Below are positions 33,510 to 45,400 of a stretch of DNA of 64,000 nucleotides, piece after piece. The stretch lies in the NCBI GenBank assembly GCA_025084515.1, contig JAJAGP010000953.1, positions 35,001-99,000 on the forward strand, read 5' to 3'. The position numbers were made by a program, and so were the translations under genes. The first letter of the stretch is position 1; each line of letters opens with the position of its first letter. The DNA is from Ancistrus triradiatus. Taxonomy: Eukaryota; Chordata; Actinopteri; Siluriformes; Loricariidae. Below the pieces are notes generated by a model. That model ran no database searches, had not been told where the DNA came from, and was given only the letters and a program-made list of their open reading frames with translations.

Positions 33510-33562
<53 letters not shown>

Positions 33563-33587
33563 GTATACATTATATATATATATATAT
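33510..33587. repeat. (TA)n microsatellites
   Basis: Two runs of alternating TA (33510-33557 and about 33570-33587) separated by a short spacer. The Tyr-Ile reading frames across them are artefacts. Confidence 0.95.
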
Positions 33588-33734
33588 GTCCTAAGCATTC
33601 TTATTTTTTACTTCAGTTTCAGTGGTCACTGCACTTTGTAGTTCTAGAATTACAGACTGTAGTCCATCTGTTTCTCTCCATACTTTGTTCGTCCATTTTA
33701 CTCTGTTCTCTAATGGTCAGGTGAAAAATGTAAA

Positions 33735-33965
33735 CAAAGCATATCTTCCAAAATGGTGCATTCCGCCAAAGGGGATATGTCAAAATAGGAAATAAAGAAG
33801 AGAAACCAACAAACTAAGGCTGAGATCCATTCTAAAATGCTTTTAAAATAATTCATATAATTATTTAATAAGAAATATATATTTGGTTTCCTTTTCTTTC
33901 AGGTTTCAACTTAAATATTCTTTTAGACTCCCTCCAACACAAACCTTCTCCACTCTTCGTTCCCT
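33735..33965 (+). repeat. Unclassified duplicated repeat (family V), copy 1
   Basis: Aligns with 35855-36280: CCAAAGGGGATA, AACCAACAAACTA, GGCTGAGATC, ATATTTGGTTTC and TTTTAGACTCCCTCCAACAC. Copy 2 differs by a SINE insertion. Confidence 0.7.
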
Positions 33966-35640
33966 TTGTGAATTCATTACATCTATGGAGACACCTCTGA
34001 GACTGAAACTTGAATGCCCCTGGTGGAGGTCTAGCTTCTAAGACCACCGTGGCACCAGAGCACCCAAGTGCAACCTGAGAACAATGTGATTAAATCTGCT
34101 GATTTATCTAATAATGGTTATTTATCTAAAACGTTTTGGAGATTTTGGACACTTTTGAGCACTATCCTCAAAACACCAATTGGAGTACCATTTGGAAAGA
34201 TGGGGCTTCCGGACACTTCTAAGTATGAAGCTGCACTGAAGCTGCACTGGAGGCTCCTGGTGGGCCATACTGTTTTTTTTTACTTGGAAAAAATCTTTCT
34301 AACAGAGCTGTACGTATTGGTTTTAGTTTGAGTACTACTAGTGCTACTCAGAGCAAAATGTAATGCCACCCATTTCGCTCCAGTTCCTACTTAACGTTAA
34401 TGGCAGTGGTCGCATTGACCATTTTGGCTCAGTTTGTCCCAGCTACCACAGGTCTGGGGAAAATGGGGCCTCTCGAGCTGGTCTTCCAGCCACTCAATGC
34501 TGAAGAGGCTTCATCCCGCTCTGAAAGTAGATCGCACACATAAACCCATTTTGCAGACCATTAAAATCCGGGAGCTCTCTGCTGGCCAGGATTCCTAAAA
34601 GACAAAGTCAGCTATGTTTAATGATGTGCTTGAATGAATTAAAGAATGAATAATAACAACCTGTTATTGTTTCTTTAACATAGGATGATAGAATGGAATT
34701 TAAAAATATACAGCATATATTCGGCACCGACATATGGCGCATTTCCGTTCGAACCACATTAGACTTCCTTTCACAATGCTCATTCGTTTCAGCAGATGTT
34801 AGTTCTTGTCAGAACAGATACTATCAGTCGTGCCACACTCCTTAGCTTGTGGAACTATCAAACATTCTTCATTTCAAAGTGTGAACATGAATCAAAGCGC
34901 TCTGGCCAAGGCCTCCAAAAGATCTCCCACAAAATGTCCATTTAGAGGAACGGAGCCCATGTTTGTCTGGTTAGGACACATGCCCAGAGACTAGCTGCCC
35001 TTCTTAACACTGCTGTTGTCTTGACTGGCAAGAAGAACACTGTGCCCACAATTCATTCGCCTCAGAGTCACGCCACTCCGTTTGGCAGACCCACAGTTTG
35101 GCACTGATATGACCAGTCATCCTGGGTTTTCGTTCAACATGAATGGACATCTATTTTAGACTCTCGCTGGACTTGCCAATTCACCTGGGCCTTAGATCTC
35201 ATTTTACCACCCTGCTTAAACACGCCAATGTCTGTCAGCTCGCTGACAGATTACTTCACCAGACAGGCGGTTCTGTATGTTTCTTTATGTCCACAGATAT
35301 TTCTGACACCTGGATAGATGTTTTGGTGGGATTTCCTCCATTGGATTGATCCTTAGCCACTATTCAAGAACTGCAACTCAGCTTCACATATGTATACATC
35401 ATAGCAGTGGAGAAAAAACAAAAATCAAAAGCAGACCTTTTTAATTACCCGGACGCAGTAAATCACAATGTTTCTACTTAGCCAGCAACACACGTCGCAG
35501 TGAAACTTAATGAATCAGATGTCTTTGGAAAAGACCTTAATACACTCCGAAATAAAAAAACACATTTGGGGGTTTCGGTGAACACAGGGCTGGCAGGGGT
35601 TGCTGTTTCAGTGCTGAGGGATGATGCCCTAACTGGCCTC
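33966..35640. other. Low-repeat DNA, class unknown
   Basis: No supported gene. 34070-34450 has the feel of an old repeat (direct duplication AAGCTGCACTGAAGCTGCACTGGAGG broken as two units at 34229-34253), but I could not match it elsewhere in the window. Confidence 0.3.
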
Positions 35641-35775
35641 TTCTCCCTTAAACACAGTCAGTTGTGTATGTAATAACTGCCTCAGTCAGAGGGCACTGCC
35701 AGGACTCGAACCCAGATCACCGTGCAAAATACATCTTCTGGTAAGTATTCGAGAGTCACTGGGTCACCACTGTTC
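35641..35775 (-). repeat. tRNA-like relic, probably a SINE head
   Basis: The minus strand has a perfect B-box GGTTCGAGTCC (35701-35711) and an A-box-like TGACCCAGTGAC about 60 nt upstream. The stems needed for a working tRNA are not convincing, so a SINE or tRNA pseudogene is more likely. Confidence 0.35.
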
Positions 35776-35849
35776 AATATTGTTATGACTATTGCTGGTT
35801 GCTGGGGGTGTGTATATCGGGGAAGAAGCTCCTCCCATAGAATATAGTA

Positions 35850-36280
35850 TATAGTATTCCAAAATGACGCCTTCAACCAAAGGGGATACTTAAAAAAGCG
35901 TCAAAATAGGAACAAAGGAGATAAACCAACAAACTATGGCTGAGATCAATTCTAAAACGCTTTTCTAACAATTTATATAAATGTTTAATAAAAAATCATA
36001 TTTGGTTTCATTATTTACATTTACAGCATTTAGCAGACCCCCTTATCCAGAGCGACTTACATTTGATACAGTCTTATAATCCAAGCAATTGTGAGTTAAG
36101 GGTCTTGCTCAAGGACCCAACAGTGGCAGCTTGGCAGAGGTGGGATTTGAACCCTGGACCTTCTGGTCCATAGTCCAGTACCTTAACCGCTAGGCTACCC
36201 CAGTCATTATCTTTCGTTCAACTTAAATCTCCTTCTCTTTTAGACTCCCTCCAACACAGACTTTCTCCACATTTCTCTCT
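35850..36280 (+). repeat. Family V, copy 2, split by a SINE
   Basis: Same order of blocks as 33735-33965, with the SINE at 36015-36203 between TTTGGTTTC and the CAACTTAAAT block. Confidence 0.7.
36015..36203 (-). repeat. tRNA-derived SINE with target duplication
   Basis: Full SINE on the minus strand: A-box TAGCCTAGCGGTTAAGG, B-box GGTTCAAATCCCACC, body and TGTAAATGTAAA tail. TCATTAT flanks it at 36008-36014 and 36204-36210. Confidence 0.92.
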
Positions 36281-37545
36281 TACAGCTCTAATACCGCTCC
36301 TTTGACATTTTCAGCTTTCTTCTCTCAGTATTCACTCATTCATTTTTCCTCTCATTAACTTTTCCTTGAGTTTCGTCTGTTCTGTTTGCTTTCCTTCTTC
36401 ACCAACTGAGTTTCATTTAACTTAATCCTAACCCACAGCCACCTTTACTTTCTCAATTCATCTTTTCACTGACTTTTTCAAGTTTATTTAAGTTTTCAAT
36501 AGTCTCCTCACTTCTTTTCTTTACAGTCGTCTGTTCAGGCAAAACATTTATATTGATATTGAGTTCATTTATATATTTATATTGGGTTTATTGTTGTTTG
36601 CATCATGTGGACACCCAATACAGGTTCTTTACATACATAAGAAATAATTAGACAATAAAAAAGTAGGCATGGGACTTATGAACCCATCATGTGAACTACA
36701 AATGGACTTTTATAGGAAGCTGTCGTTATTTACAGGTCGCTACACAAGAGAGCAGAAATTCTGACTTGAACTGAACATGCTGGCACGAGTTAGATTGCCA
36801 TTGGGCTCTTTTAGCTGGGGGATTTCCAGTTCTTGGCTAACAGGAGCTGAGGAAAGATGGTGGTCAGGAGGTTAATAAGTGGATGACCATTCATGTTTAC
36901 CATGCTCATATCCTTGGGGATCTCGAACAGGGATCTGTTCCATGGTCCCACAAAAAGCACAGCGAGCTGCACTCCTACACAGCACTACGACTTCCACACA
37001 GAGGAAGATTTAAGGCCGTGGTTGAACTCCCTCTAAAGAAATAGATCACACATTCAGAGCTTGATGAATGCAGATGAAGTTTGCGTTCTATTTTAAGCAT
37101 ATCAGCAAATGACTAAACATCGCACAGTGCAAAAGTGTGACTTTGCACAGCTATCACGCTGTTTTGACGTCCTTTTGTTTTCTGGTTTTTCCCTGACTGG
37201 ACAGGTCCATAGTGGTGAATGAAGGCTGATGAAGTTTCACACATGCCTAGTAGTATAATATCTGTTCTTTCCCTTATATGGTCCTGACAGAGTGTAGAGT
37301 TTCTCATGCGTAGACACACTAGCACTGTTGGCTCCTGTTTTCTACTCCAGGCTCCTGGCATCTCTCAAATCCAGTGTAAGTTGCTGATAAATAGTCGGCT
37401 ATTTGTCACAATGTGGCGCAGCGCTGATATGCAGAAAGTCTCCCAGTGTGCCCTTCTGCAAAGCTCGGGTTCATGGGAATGGCCAATGGGAAGTAGTGCA
37501 GAGCCACTTCCCACAGCCAAGAGACAGCTGTAATCCTTAACCTCC
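36281..37545. other. Unassigned DNA
   Basis: 36281-36540 is pyrimidine-rich. No gene or repeat family recognised in the rest. Confidence 0.35.
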
Positions 37546-37590
37546 TAAACACACACACACACGCGCACACACACACCACACACACACATT
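37546..37590. repeat. Interrupted (CA)n microsatellite
   Basis: ACACAC run with CGCG and CCAC interruptions. Confidence 0.9.
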
Positions 37591-38879
37591 AACATTTATT
37601 TGCACTCAACCTGTTCTTCCTAGACAATCGATATAAATGTTACATAATCTTTCCATTACAAAACATTTGCAGTAGCTCTGTTTATGAACCTTATTATCTC
37701 TGCATACATTACTGTGTGATCGTCACACAATCCAGGATTCAACATGCACTGCTCTAACATTGTACTAATCAATAATGCCTATTATTAGCTATTCGTTTTT
37801 ATTATTAGTAACAGTTGTTTGATAGACGAATCGTTTCGTATGTGACAAATATAACCAGAATTTGGCTGTATTTAAAGTTTTAAAGTTGTTTTCAATTAAG
37901 AGAAGTGTAAGCAGGGAAAGGACCTCGGAGAAAATGCATCTTTAAGCTATGTACAGTACACCTCAGTCATGCTTTCACACTCGTACAAGAGCACAGCTTC
38001 GCATTCTCTACCAGTGCAAAATTTATGGCGTCTCCCTCGCGGTGTCCTAGATCGGCTCGGCGCATTCATCACCTGTGCCGTACAAAAGAAGTGCTGAGGC
38101 TACGAGTCGTCACTCTGCCCCATTCGCACTGCACCATTATGGATCCGATAAAACGAGCAACTACTGGACTGGCAGGATCGTCGTGTCTTGCTTTCGGTCC
38201 ATCTCACTCTCTCTGCCAGCCCTTCCAGCTGATGTGCTTTCTGAGGAGTGTTTGAGTGCTCGAATCTCTTGAGGACTGAGGCCAAAGCAAAGAGTGTTGA
38301 GAGGAAGTGGCTATGAAATTAATCTCATTAACTTCAGCGCTGTCGTCAGTTTTCGACGTGCCGACTATCTGCTCCAGCTCGTGATGAAAGACAGTAAGAA
38401 CTGAGTGCCACTGAATCTGTAAAAGAAAAAGAAGATGTTATGTTGAGAAGTAGGGAAATCTTTGTAATCAGCCACAGTAATCCATGTATTACCTACTGTA
38501 TTGATCATCTGTGATTGGCTGTCGATCAGAGTTGTGCAGAGTGTTGTACAGAATGTCGCCGGTGTCGATCAGCAGCTGCTGAATTGGCGTCGGATCATTA
38601 TCAGGAAGTGGTTATGAGATCATGACACGTCGGCTCAGATGCTGTCCATTTGCTCTCCATGTGGGTGTCCATGTGTGTCCAGTTTTGCCCTTAAGGCTTT
38701 CCTATAGCTTCCTCATACAAGCCACAAGTTCTTGTTTTCCACTTTCTATGCAAATGCACCCTTTAACAACCAAACATAAAAATCTTTTAACTAAATAGCC
38801 AATCAAAGTTGCGAATCCACGAGCAGAGGCGGGAGTTTAAGAGTAGAAGTCTTAGAAGTGTGTTTCTACCTTAAGGGTC
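37591..38879. other. Low-repeat DNA; 38000-38650 candidate conserved non-coding
   Basis: No transposon match. 38000-38650 is GC-balanced, with overlapping meaningless frames on both strands and TTAATCTCATTAAC at about 38318. Confidence 0.28.
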
Positions 38880-39115
38880 GCTCGATTGTCAGCTCACGTT
38901 TGGCTAGAGACTGTTCTAAGTCGGTTGATGTGTTTAGAGATATTTGTGTGTGTATGAAGCTGTAAATGGTGTTTGTACGTGTTTGGACCTGTCCTATTGT
39001 AAGTAGTACCGCTTTGTTTGTCCCCCACTACCTATATTCTCTTTAACCTATAACTGTATGAACTGGTTCACATTCACTCGTTGAATCTCTGTTTCATCTT
39101 CCGTGTCATTCGTAG
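38880..39115 (+). repeat. Unclassified dispersed repeat (family Y), copy 2
   Basis: Aligns with 12295-12560; it lacks about 45 bp present in copy 1 between the AGAGA-AT-TTTGTGTG block and AGCTGTAAATGG. Confidence 0.7.
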
Positions 39116-40344
39116 CATTTTCGTTTCCATCTGACCCCACCTATTTGGCATAGTGATGCAATAGCTTGGCGGCTTCAATGGATCACCGCTGAAGTGATGT
39201 AAGCCATGCGAATTTCACTTAGAGGACTTGAAATCACATTGTACCTCCTCTGTAGGCACCTCATATAGGCCCAGTAAAGCCTTGACTTCACTGTCTGTAT
39301 TTTTCCATTTTTATTGAAAAGATCTCTTGTTATATGATTACCAGTGTACAGGTGTATTTCAAAATAGCATTATAGCATTTGCCCTCAAACAAGGCACTCT
39401 CCTTTGAACCAATCAACTATACATTTATGTCTGAACCAGTGACCAAATACTTATGTCACTCGAAGTTCCTATGTGCTGAGAAAAGCCTTTAACTTGAAGG
39501 AGGAGCTAAAAAGTCTCTATACAAGAACTACAATCGTTCCCAGTTCCTGCGGTGCGAACATGCAAGACAGAAAGCGTTTATTGCAACAGTTCCGCCGGTG
39601 CAAAAGCGCCTCTAAAGAACACACCTCAGGACCGACATTATCCACTACTGTACCAATAACCGTCAAGCGGCACACTAGACGATGCGAAATCTAGCCGCAA
39701 TTGCTAAGCGCTGATTGAATTGGGCCAACAAGGCACCTTTAAAAAGAACCCTTTAAAAAAGCCTCTCTGGGGCACCCTAAGCATCTTCATCAGCTGAACT
39801 CCAGATGGCATCGCTCTTCTGCTCCTCACGCTCTACAAAAATAAAACAGCATCTGTCCACTCTGGTCCTTCCGAGCGCTAAGTCCTCAGCAAACGCACGT
39901 GGCGCTCATCTCGGAGCCGCCGGTTAAGATGGTCAGGAGAGAAGAAGAGCGATGCCACCCGGTGTGAGTTAGTCACGGCTGAGAGAGCTACAGCCGAATC
40001 CCCCACTGTGAGCGCAGGGTGCATAATGAGAGGTGAGGAGAGAGGGCTGCATATCCGGCCACAGTATGACAGGCTCAAGTCAGGCTACGGTAATTGAGTA
40101 AACTCCATCAGAGTCGGCGTGTCAGGCCCGCACGCCGGAGATCAAATGGCAGGACGAAGTCATTTGGCAGTTGTAGTTATATAACGGGGGTTGGGGGAGT
40201 AAGATGTGGCTCTGAACATATTGCGATGTCTGATGATGGGCTTCCTCAGATGATAAGGTGGCTGTGTGCTGTGATTTCTAGGCTTTCACACTCACGCAGA
40301 GGTGATGCTGCAGGACAGGCGAGGCAACCCGACGGACACTGAGC
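39116..40344. other. Low-repeat DNA
   Basis: No gene or repeat recognised; 39780-40340 is GC-richer and could be conserved non-coding DNA. Confidence 0.3.
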
Positions 40345-41032
40345 GCGTTTATGTGCACTCAATAATCCGATAACTGCAGGAAATCAGATTTCCTCAGTAA
40401 TCCGATCAACGAGTGTACATGCACTTGGGTAATCAGATCATGGAAAACCTCCAGGTTTATATGACTTGGGCAATAATCGGATTTCTACTTTGCAACCAGC
40501 CAATAATCTCACACAAGGATGTGACGTAAACGTCCAACTTTAATAGTAAATAACTAAATTCTTCATTTTCTCTGAGTTTCAGAGCCTCCCCAACATGTTT
40601 GATAGCCGTTTCACCTCCTTTAATTCCATAGCGCATTTAAGTCTAGGGTTGCCAGATCCTGTAAGAAAAATTCCTTAGGTCAAAGGACAAAGAGCCCAAA
40701 TAAAGCAAAGTCTTCAGAATAAGTGGACCTGGCAACCGTGTCGGTTATGCTTACATGTCAAGTCAGATTTATTTCTATAGCACTTTTTCCAATGGAGCTT
40801 TACAATTTTGGATTATCTTCTGATATCTAGGGCCAATCCCAAATTGAGCAAGCCTAGGGTGACAGTGGCAAGGAAAAACTCCCTAAACGTTATAAGGGAG
40901 GACCAAGACTCAAAAAGGGACCCTTGGGTGGCTTAGATGAGAAATGTAATGAAATGTAAATGAATTTGTTACGGTTCAGGCATCCCAAGCCGGAGGGCGG
41001 CGCCGGCCACGCCAACATGGCGGCCGCACCAC

Positions 41033-41040
41033 TATAAATA
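41033..41040 (+). promoter_or_regulatory. TATA box of the solo LTR
   Basis: TATAAATA within a GC-rich context, about 66 bp from the LTR start. Confidence 0.5.
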
Positions 41041-41689
41041 GCGCTTCCTAAGCGCCGGCTGACGGCGCACTATCGGTTCTTATATGCGATTTCTCTCACG
41101 TTTCGAAGAGTTTTCAGTAGCGATTTTTGAAAAGGCTTAACGGTACGACTGGTCCTAAAAGAGGATCAGCCGAGTAGAGTTCGGAGACTCGAGGTAAAAT
41201 TGCCAGGGAATTAGATAGGAAAAGGGACAGTTTATCGCTACTGACCTCTCTTCCTCCATTGTTCCGCTGCGCTCCTCGGACGCCCCGGCGCCTCTCGGTT
41301 TGTTCTAGCCTCAGCACTCCTTCTCCCCGTTGGGAGTTCTCTATTTCCCGTTCTTTGGCCCGTTTATTCAGCGCTTGCACTCCGTGCAGCGCGGCAGAGA
41401 CGCCTCTGCTAACGCTTCGGCTATTCCTGGGTCTCTTCGGAGCTCCCCCTACTGCGCATGCGCGGTTCTCCCCCAGGCTCGCTTATAGCGATCTCCTTTT
41501 TGTTTCTTTTATCGTAATCGGTCTTATCTGGCCTTTCGCGCCTGGGGCGTTAGTTTAGTTATTTGATAATCTCTCAGTATCTCTCCTTCTAAGCTTTTTT
41601 AGGCGATTGTTGCCTTTGTTTGAGCCCGTTCTATACGGCCCTTCAGTTTGCCCTTGCACTCTTATTCAGTTATATCCTAGGGTCCTCTC

Positions 41690-41765
41690 ATGGCCACTTG
41701 GTGTAGTGGTAACTCACTTGCCACCCGCTGCCTAGACACTCGGGATCGAATCCCGGCCACAGGCA
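41690..41765 (+). other. tRNA-like segment inside the solo LTR
   Basis: GGTGTAGTGGTAACTCAC resembles a D-arm with A-box, and CGGGATCGAATCCCGG resembles a T-arm with B-box, one base from the consensus. The anticodon and acceptor stems do not pair well, so I do not call a functional tRNA. Confidence 0.45.
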
Positions 41766-42218
41766 CTCCCTCGAGTGTCTGTGCTTTCCACATCGGCCTT
41801 GTACCCATCCTCCTGCCGTTACACCAAGGTGTATTTGTTTATTTGAATCAGTTGTTATTTACATTTAATATTTCATATTCATATTTTCCCCTGCATTTGG
41901 GTCCTCCTTCCCCTAGCGCTTTCCCTCGACCAGTACCCTGTTCCCTGGTCGATTCATAACAGAATTAAACTAATTTATCTAGTCATATCTGTTTGTAGGA
42001 ACAGTTCACAAAGCAGGAACTAAGTAAATGTTAACAGATTAAAATATTGAATAAAATAACGTAAAAAAACATGTAGTTTGCGTGCATGCGCAGACTGAGA
42101 AAGCCAACTGAGAAAACCGACTGAAATCGAGTAACTGGTTTACATGCTATGAGAAATCCGATTACTGATCTAAAATCCAGCTCTCTTTATTGAATTTCTT
42201 AATCTGATTCCTAACTTG

Positions 42219-43083
42219 GAAGGCTGTGGAACCTGCCATAAATGGCTTGCAGCTGTCTATCATTCTTCAAAAAGGCAACAGTAGTGAGCTGGTTTGTCTT
42301 ACACTTTATCAACATATCGGTGTCAAAATAATCATAACCCATAAGATATGACAAACACAAATCTTGTCCGACCCTAGCTCACCACGATATGTTTACAGAC
42401 CATGGACTGTCAGACTATTAATGCTATCACTGAAACACACCGAATCGCTTGAGTCAAACAAAAAATCTTTGTCTACTTTAAGGTCTCGTACATGTTTTCA
42501 ATCCCTCCCACCGTCTTGCCTCTAATAGCATTAGATTTTCAACGAGAAGCTGTTCGAGCATCCCTCTGAGAAGACTTGATAATCTCTTCAGTTCAGCAGG
42601 AGTTCTGGGTCCGTTTCCCATCATATTATTTGCTTGAAAGAAGCCATAAGGTTGCACCACCTACACACACATGCACAAAAACACACATCCTCTCATCCAG
42701 CAGCAATGTGGCATCAGACATTGGAAGCCGTGAAGCTAGGTGAGTCAGACTCAGAGGTGGGTGGCATGAGGCCCGAGTGGGCGGATGAATGCACCGCCGT
42801 CCCTGGGAAGCGATTGTGTCAGGACATAAGCCTGATACGCAGATCAAAACATCTCAGCCCACGTCAATAACGGCTTTGCAACAGGTTTTTTGTGAATTAA
42901 AGCTATTAGCTGCCTTAATTATAGCAAATGAGGAGGCATCAGGAGGGGACGGTGGCTGTATGTAGCTGAAAACGTGTCGAGAAATAACAAATCACTGAAC
43001 ACTTGAAAGTCTAGTTAATGCCAAGTCTAGAGTTTCGGCCTGGAACGATATATTCCAGCAACATACACAATGTTTAATGTACA
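42219..43083. other. Low-repeat DNA; 42470-42960 candidate conserved non-coding
   Basis: No transposon match. The 60-codon minus frame at 42478-42660 has a Leu-rich stretch but no known relative; it is probably chance. Confidence 0.28.
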
Positions 43084-43535
43084 TTACTGTGCAAAAGTCT
43101 TAGGACACTGTTAGATCGTTGTTTTAGCAATGCTCTAATGATCATATATAACATACTGTCGACAATTGGACCCAAAAATGTCAGAGCTCGATTCGTCACT
43201 CCATAATCCTCTTTTCCACTGATCTTCATTCCAATCTTTGTGAGCTGTAGCATATCATAGCCTCTTCACCCTGTGTACCTTCTGAAAAAGTCGTTTCTTG
43301 GCTGCTCCCCTTTCAAAAAAACCATTCCTGATCAAGCTTCTTCAGGCTGTAGGAAGATCCCGATGAAACTGAACACTAAATGCGTGTCACTGTGGCCTAT
43401 AGAAGCCTCATTGTCTGCTTTCATTCTAATAAAGAGACTGAGAAATAATTTTATATGGTCATTATAACTATTGGTAAAACAATAGTATATCTAATCTAAT
43501 GGTGGCCCAAGACTTTTGCACAGTACTTTAAATCC
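43084..43535 (+). mobile_element. Tc1-type MITE, complete copy
   Basis: The left end ACTGTGCAAAAGTCTTAGGA and the right end CCAAGACTTTTGCACAGTA are inverted terminal repeats enclosing about 450 bp without coding capacity. Related fragments lie at 129, 31531, 32473, 44305, 45401, 56458 and 62830. Short TA-flanked ends fit Tc1/mariner mobilisation. Confidence 0.8.
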
Positions 43536-44304
43536 AATAGAAAATCTGTGGATGCACTTGAATAAAGCATACTAACAACTACATTATACCAACTTTTGGA
43601 GAAAACTTCATCATGCAAAATGCAAATACAGCATGAGAGAAGGTCTGCTAAAGAGTGACGTGTGGAAAAAGGGACTGGCGTGACTAAAACACAATACATG
43701 ACGCAAAACGTGCATCATGGATATATTTGCTATTGTTTGTTTCCAGAAATATGACAAGACTTCTTCAGTCCAAGCTGGCCCCGAATGCTTAGGTGGCACT
43801 TTTTAAGCTTCCCCCCATAGTGCTCTGATGTGCCCTTTTCAACTTTCGAGCACTTACATGGGAAAATGCCATTCCTCTGAACGCACGATGAAAACTTTAC
43901 CTCGAAGAATGACCCTTTGCCCCTCTGCTGCTGCAAAGAAATGGGAAAAAGGAAAACTTTGTAGGTCAGAGGGAAAATGGCCACTCGGCTGTGAGAATAT
44001 ATACAAAAGTAAACACAGGAATGTTTCTGGCCTCCTCTGTCGGGGTTTTACTCGGCAAGTTCGTTTTCACAAAGGAACTGGATGAAATGCCAAACCTCAG
44101 CCAATCGCCATCCTTGTTTATTTTTAGGCACAAAATACAATTTAATCATTAGGGGTTCAGGTTCGAGGCAGGGAATTATTCCTATAAATTTGAGCTTCTG
44201 TGTGGTTTTGTTATACAAGCATGAGGAGCAATGAGAAGAACATACCAAACTCATACAAATAGTAATCATAGGCGAGGATGAAATCACTCAAACTGTAGAG
44301 ACCT
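43536..44304. other. Unassigned low-repeat DNA
   Basis: No gene or repeat recognised; overlapping short frames on both strands lack motifs. Confidence 0.35.
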
Positions 44305-44360
44305 GTGCAAAAGTATTTGGCCACCATTAGATTAGGTAGAGAAATTGTTTTAGAAAAAGC
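44305..44360 (+). repeat. End fragment of the Tc1-type MITE
   Basis: CCTGTGCAAAAGTATTTGGCCACCATTAGATT split as an end motif of the family at 43084; interior lost. Confidence 0.6.
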
Positions 44361-44393
44361 CTTCATGGGCATTAGGTGTAATGGCCATGTATA

Positions 44394-45400
44394 TACGGTG
44401 GTGTGAAAAAGTGTTCGTCCCCTTCCTGATTTCCTATTTTTTTGCATGTTTGTCACACTTAAGTGTTTCGGATCATCAAACCAATTTAAATATTAGTCAA
44501 AGACAACACAAGTAAACACAAAATGCAGTTTTTAAATGAAGGTGTTTATTATTAAGGGAGGAAAAAATCCAAAACTGTCTCTAGCCACACCCAAGGCCTG
44601 ATTATTGCCACACCTGTTCTCAATCAGGACATCACTTAAATAGGACCTGCCTGACAAAGTGAAGCACACCAAAAGATCCTTAAAAGCTACACACCATACC
44701 GAGATCCAACAAAATTCAGGAACAATTGAGAAAGAAAGTAATTGAGATCTATCAGTCTGGAAAGGGTTATAAAGCCATTTCTAAAGCTTTGGGACTCCAG
44801 CAAACCACAGTGAGAGCCATTATCCACAAATGGCCAACCACAAGTGGTGAACCTTCCCAGGAGTGGCCAGCCGACCAAAATTACCCCAAGAGCGCAGCGA
44901 CAACTCATCCAAGAGGTCACAAAAGACCCCACAACAACATCCAAAGAACTGCAGACCTCACTTGCCTCAGTTAAGGTCAGTGTTCATGCCTCCACCATAA
45001 GAAAGAGACTGGACAAAAATGGCCTGCATGGCAGAGTTCCCCTGCTCGAAACCCCCCTGCTTTAAAAAAACATTAAAGCTCATCTCAAGAACACGTCTTC
45101 ATGATCCCCAAGACTTTTGGGAAAACATTCTGTGGACTGACGAGACAAAAGTTGAGCTCTTTGGAAGGTGTGTGTCCCATTACATCTGGCGTAAAAAAGA
45201 AACACAGCATTTCAGAAAAAGAACATTATAGCAACAGTAAAATATGGTGGTGGTAGTGTGATGGTCTGGGGCTGTTTTGCTGCTTCAGAACCTGGAAGAC
45301 TTGCTGTGATAAATGGAACCATGAATTCTGCTGTCTACCAAAAAATTCTGAAGGAGAATGTAATTATTTTTAAAAACAACTTCTATAGGCTATAATGGCA
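44394..45400 (+). mobile_element. Tc1/mariner transposon copy E, 3'-truncated
   Basis: The left terminal repeat GGTGGTGTGAAAAAGTGTTC and the leader (TTTTTTTGCATGTTTGTCAC, AAACACAAAATGCAGTTTTT) are typical of a distinct fish Tc1 subfamily. The element breaks off at about 45400, in the second half of the gene, where a MITE fragment begins. Confidence 0.88.
44696..45400 (+). pseudogene. Broken Tc1 transposase, copy E
   Basis: The expected start is ATA instead of ATG at about 44696. The reading runs LRKKVIEIYQSGKGYKAISK and LGLQQTTVRAIIHKW (first HTH), then after frameshifts VNLPRSGQPTKITPRAQRQL, EVTKDPTTTSKELQTSLASV and IRKRLDKNGLHGRVP (second HTH). The catalytic entry motif is encoded at about 45130-45165 (ILWTDETKVELFG, first Asp), and the HGGGS-type block follows at about 45245. 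The second Asp and the Glu are missing because the element is truncated. Not functional. Confidence 0.88.

Larger units (their letters stand above)
40967..41961. mobile_element. Solo LTR, 995 bp, with 5-bp target duplication
   Basis: Starts TGTTACGG and ends CATAACA, the TG...CA inverted ends of LTRs. GAATT is duplicated on both sides (40962-40966 and 41962-41966), and the flanking L2 sequence is continuous when the block is removed. A TATA box (TATAAATA) lies at 41033-41040 in the GC-rich left part. No internal retroelement genes are present, so it is a recombined solo LTR. The orientation suggested by the TATA box is plus. The family (Gypsy, ERV or other) cannot be told from this. Confidence 0.8.
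40757..42060 (-). mobile_element. L2 LINE 3' tail, split by a solo LTR
   Basis: Left part 40757-40966 (GTCAAGTCAGATTTATTTCT, CCAATCCCAAATTGAGCAAG, GGACCAAGACTCAAAAAGGG) and right part 41962-42060 (TTAAACTAATTTATCTAGTC, GATTAAAATA) follow 29940-30230 in order. Strongly 5'-truncated. Confidence 0.85.
40345..42218 (+). mobile_element. TIR-type repeat (family Z), copy 1, carrying nested insertions
   Basis: The outer parts (40345-40750 and about 42075-42218) match 56755-57060 and 57260-57400: CACTTGGGTAATCAGA, AATCGGATTTCTACTTTGCA, CCTGGCAACCGTGT, ACTGAGAAAACCGA and AAATCCAGCTCT. The left end CGCGTTTATGTGCACTCAAT is roughly inverted at the right end of copy 2 (CATTACTGAGCGCATGTAAA), suggesting a non-autonomous DNA transposon. 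The right end of copy 1 is lost. Confidence 0.65.

Noticed and set aside
33450..33724. Tyr-Ile repeat proteins
   Set aside because: Translations of TA microsatellites.
35641..35775. Functional tRNA gene on the minus strand
   Set aside because: Perfect B-box but a poor A-box and no cloverleaf; more likely a SINE or tRNA pseudogene.
41690..41765. Functional tRNA gene
   Set aside because: The D- and T-arms look right, but I cannot form good acceptor and anticodon stems, and it lies inside an LTR.
42478..42660. Small leucine-rich helical protein
   Set aside because: No known relative, no promoter or splice context; probably chance.
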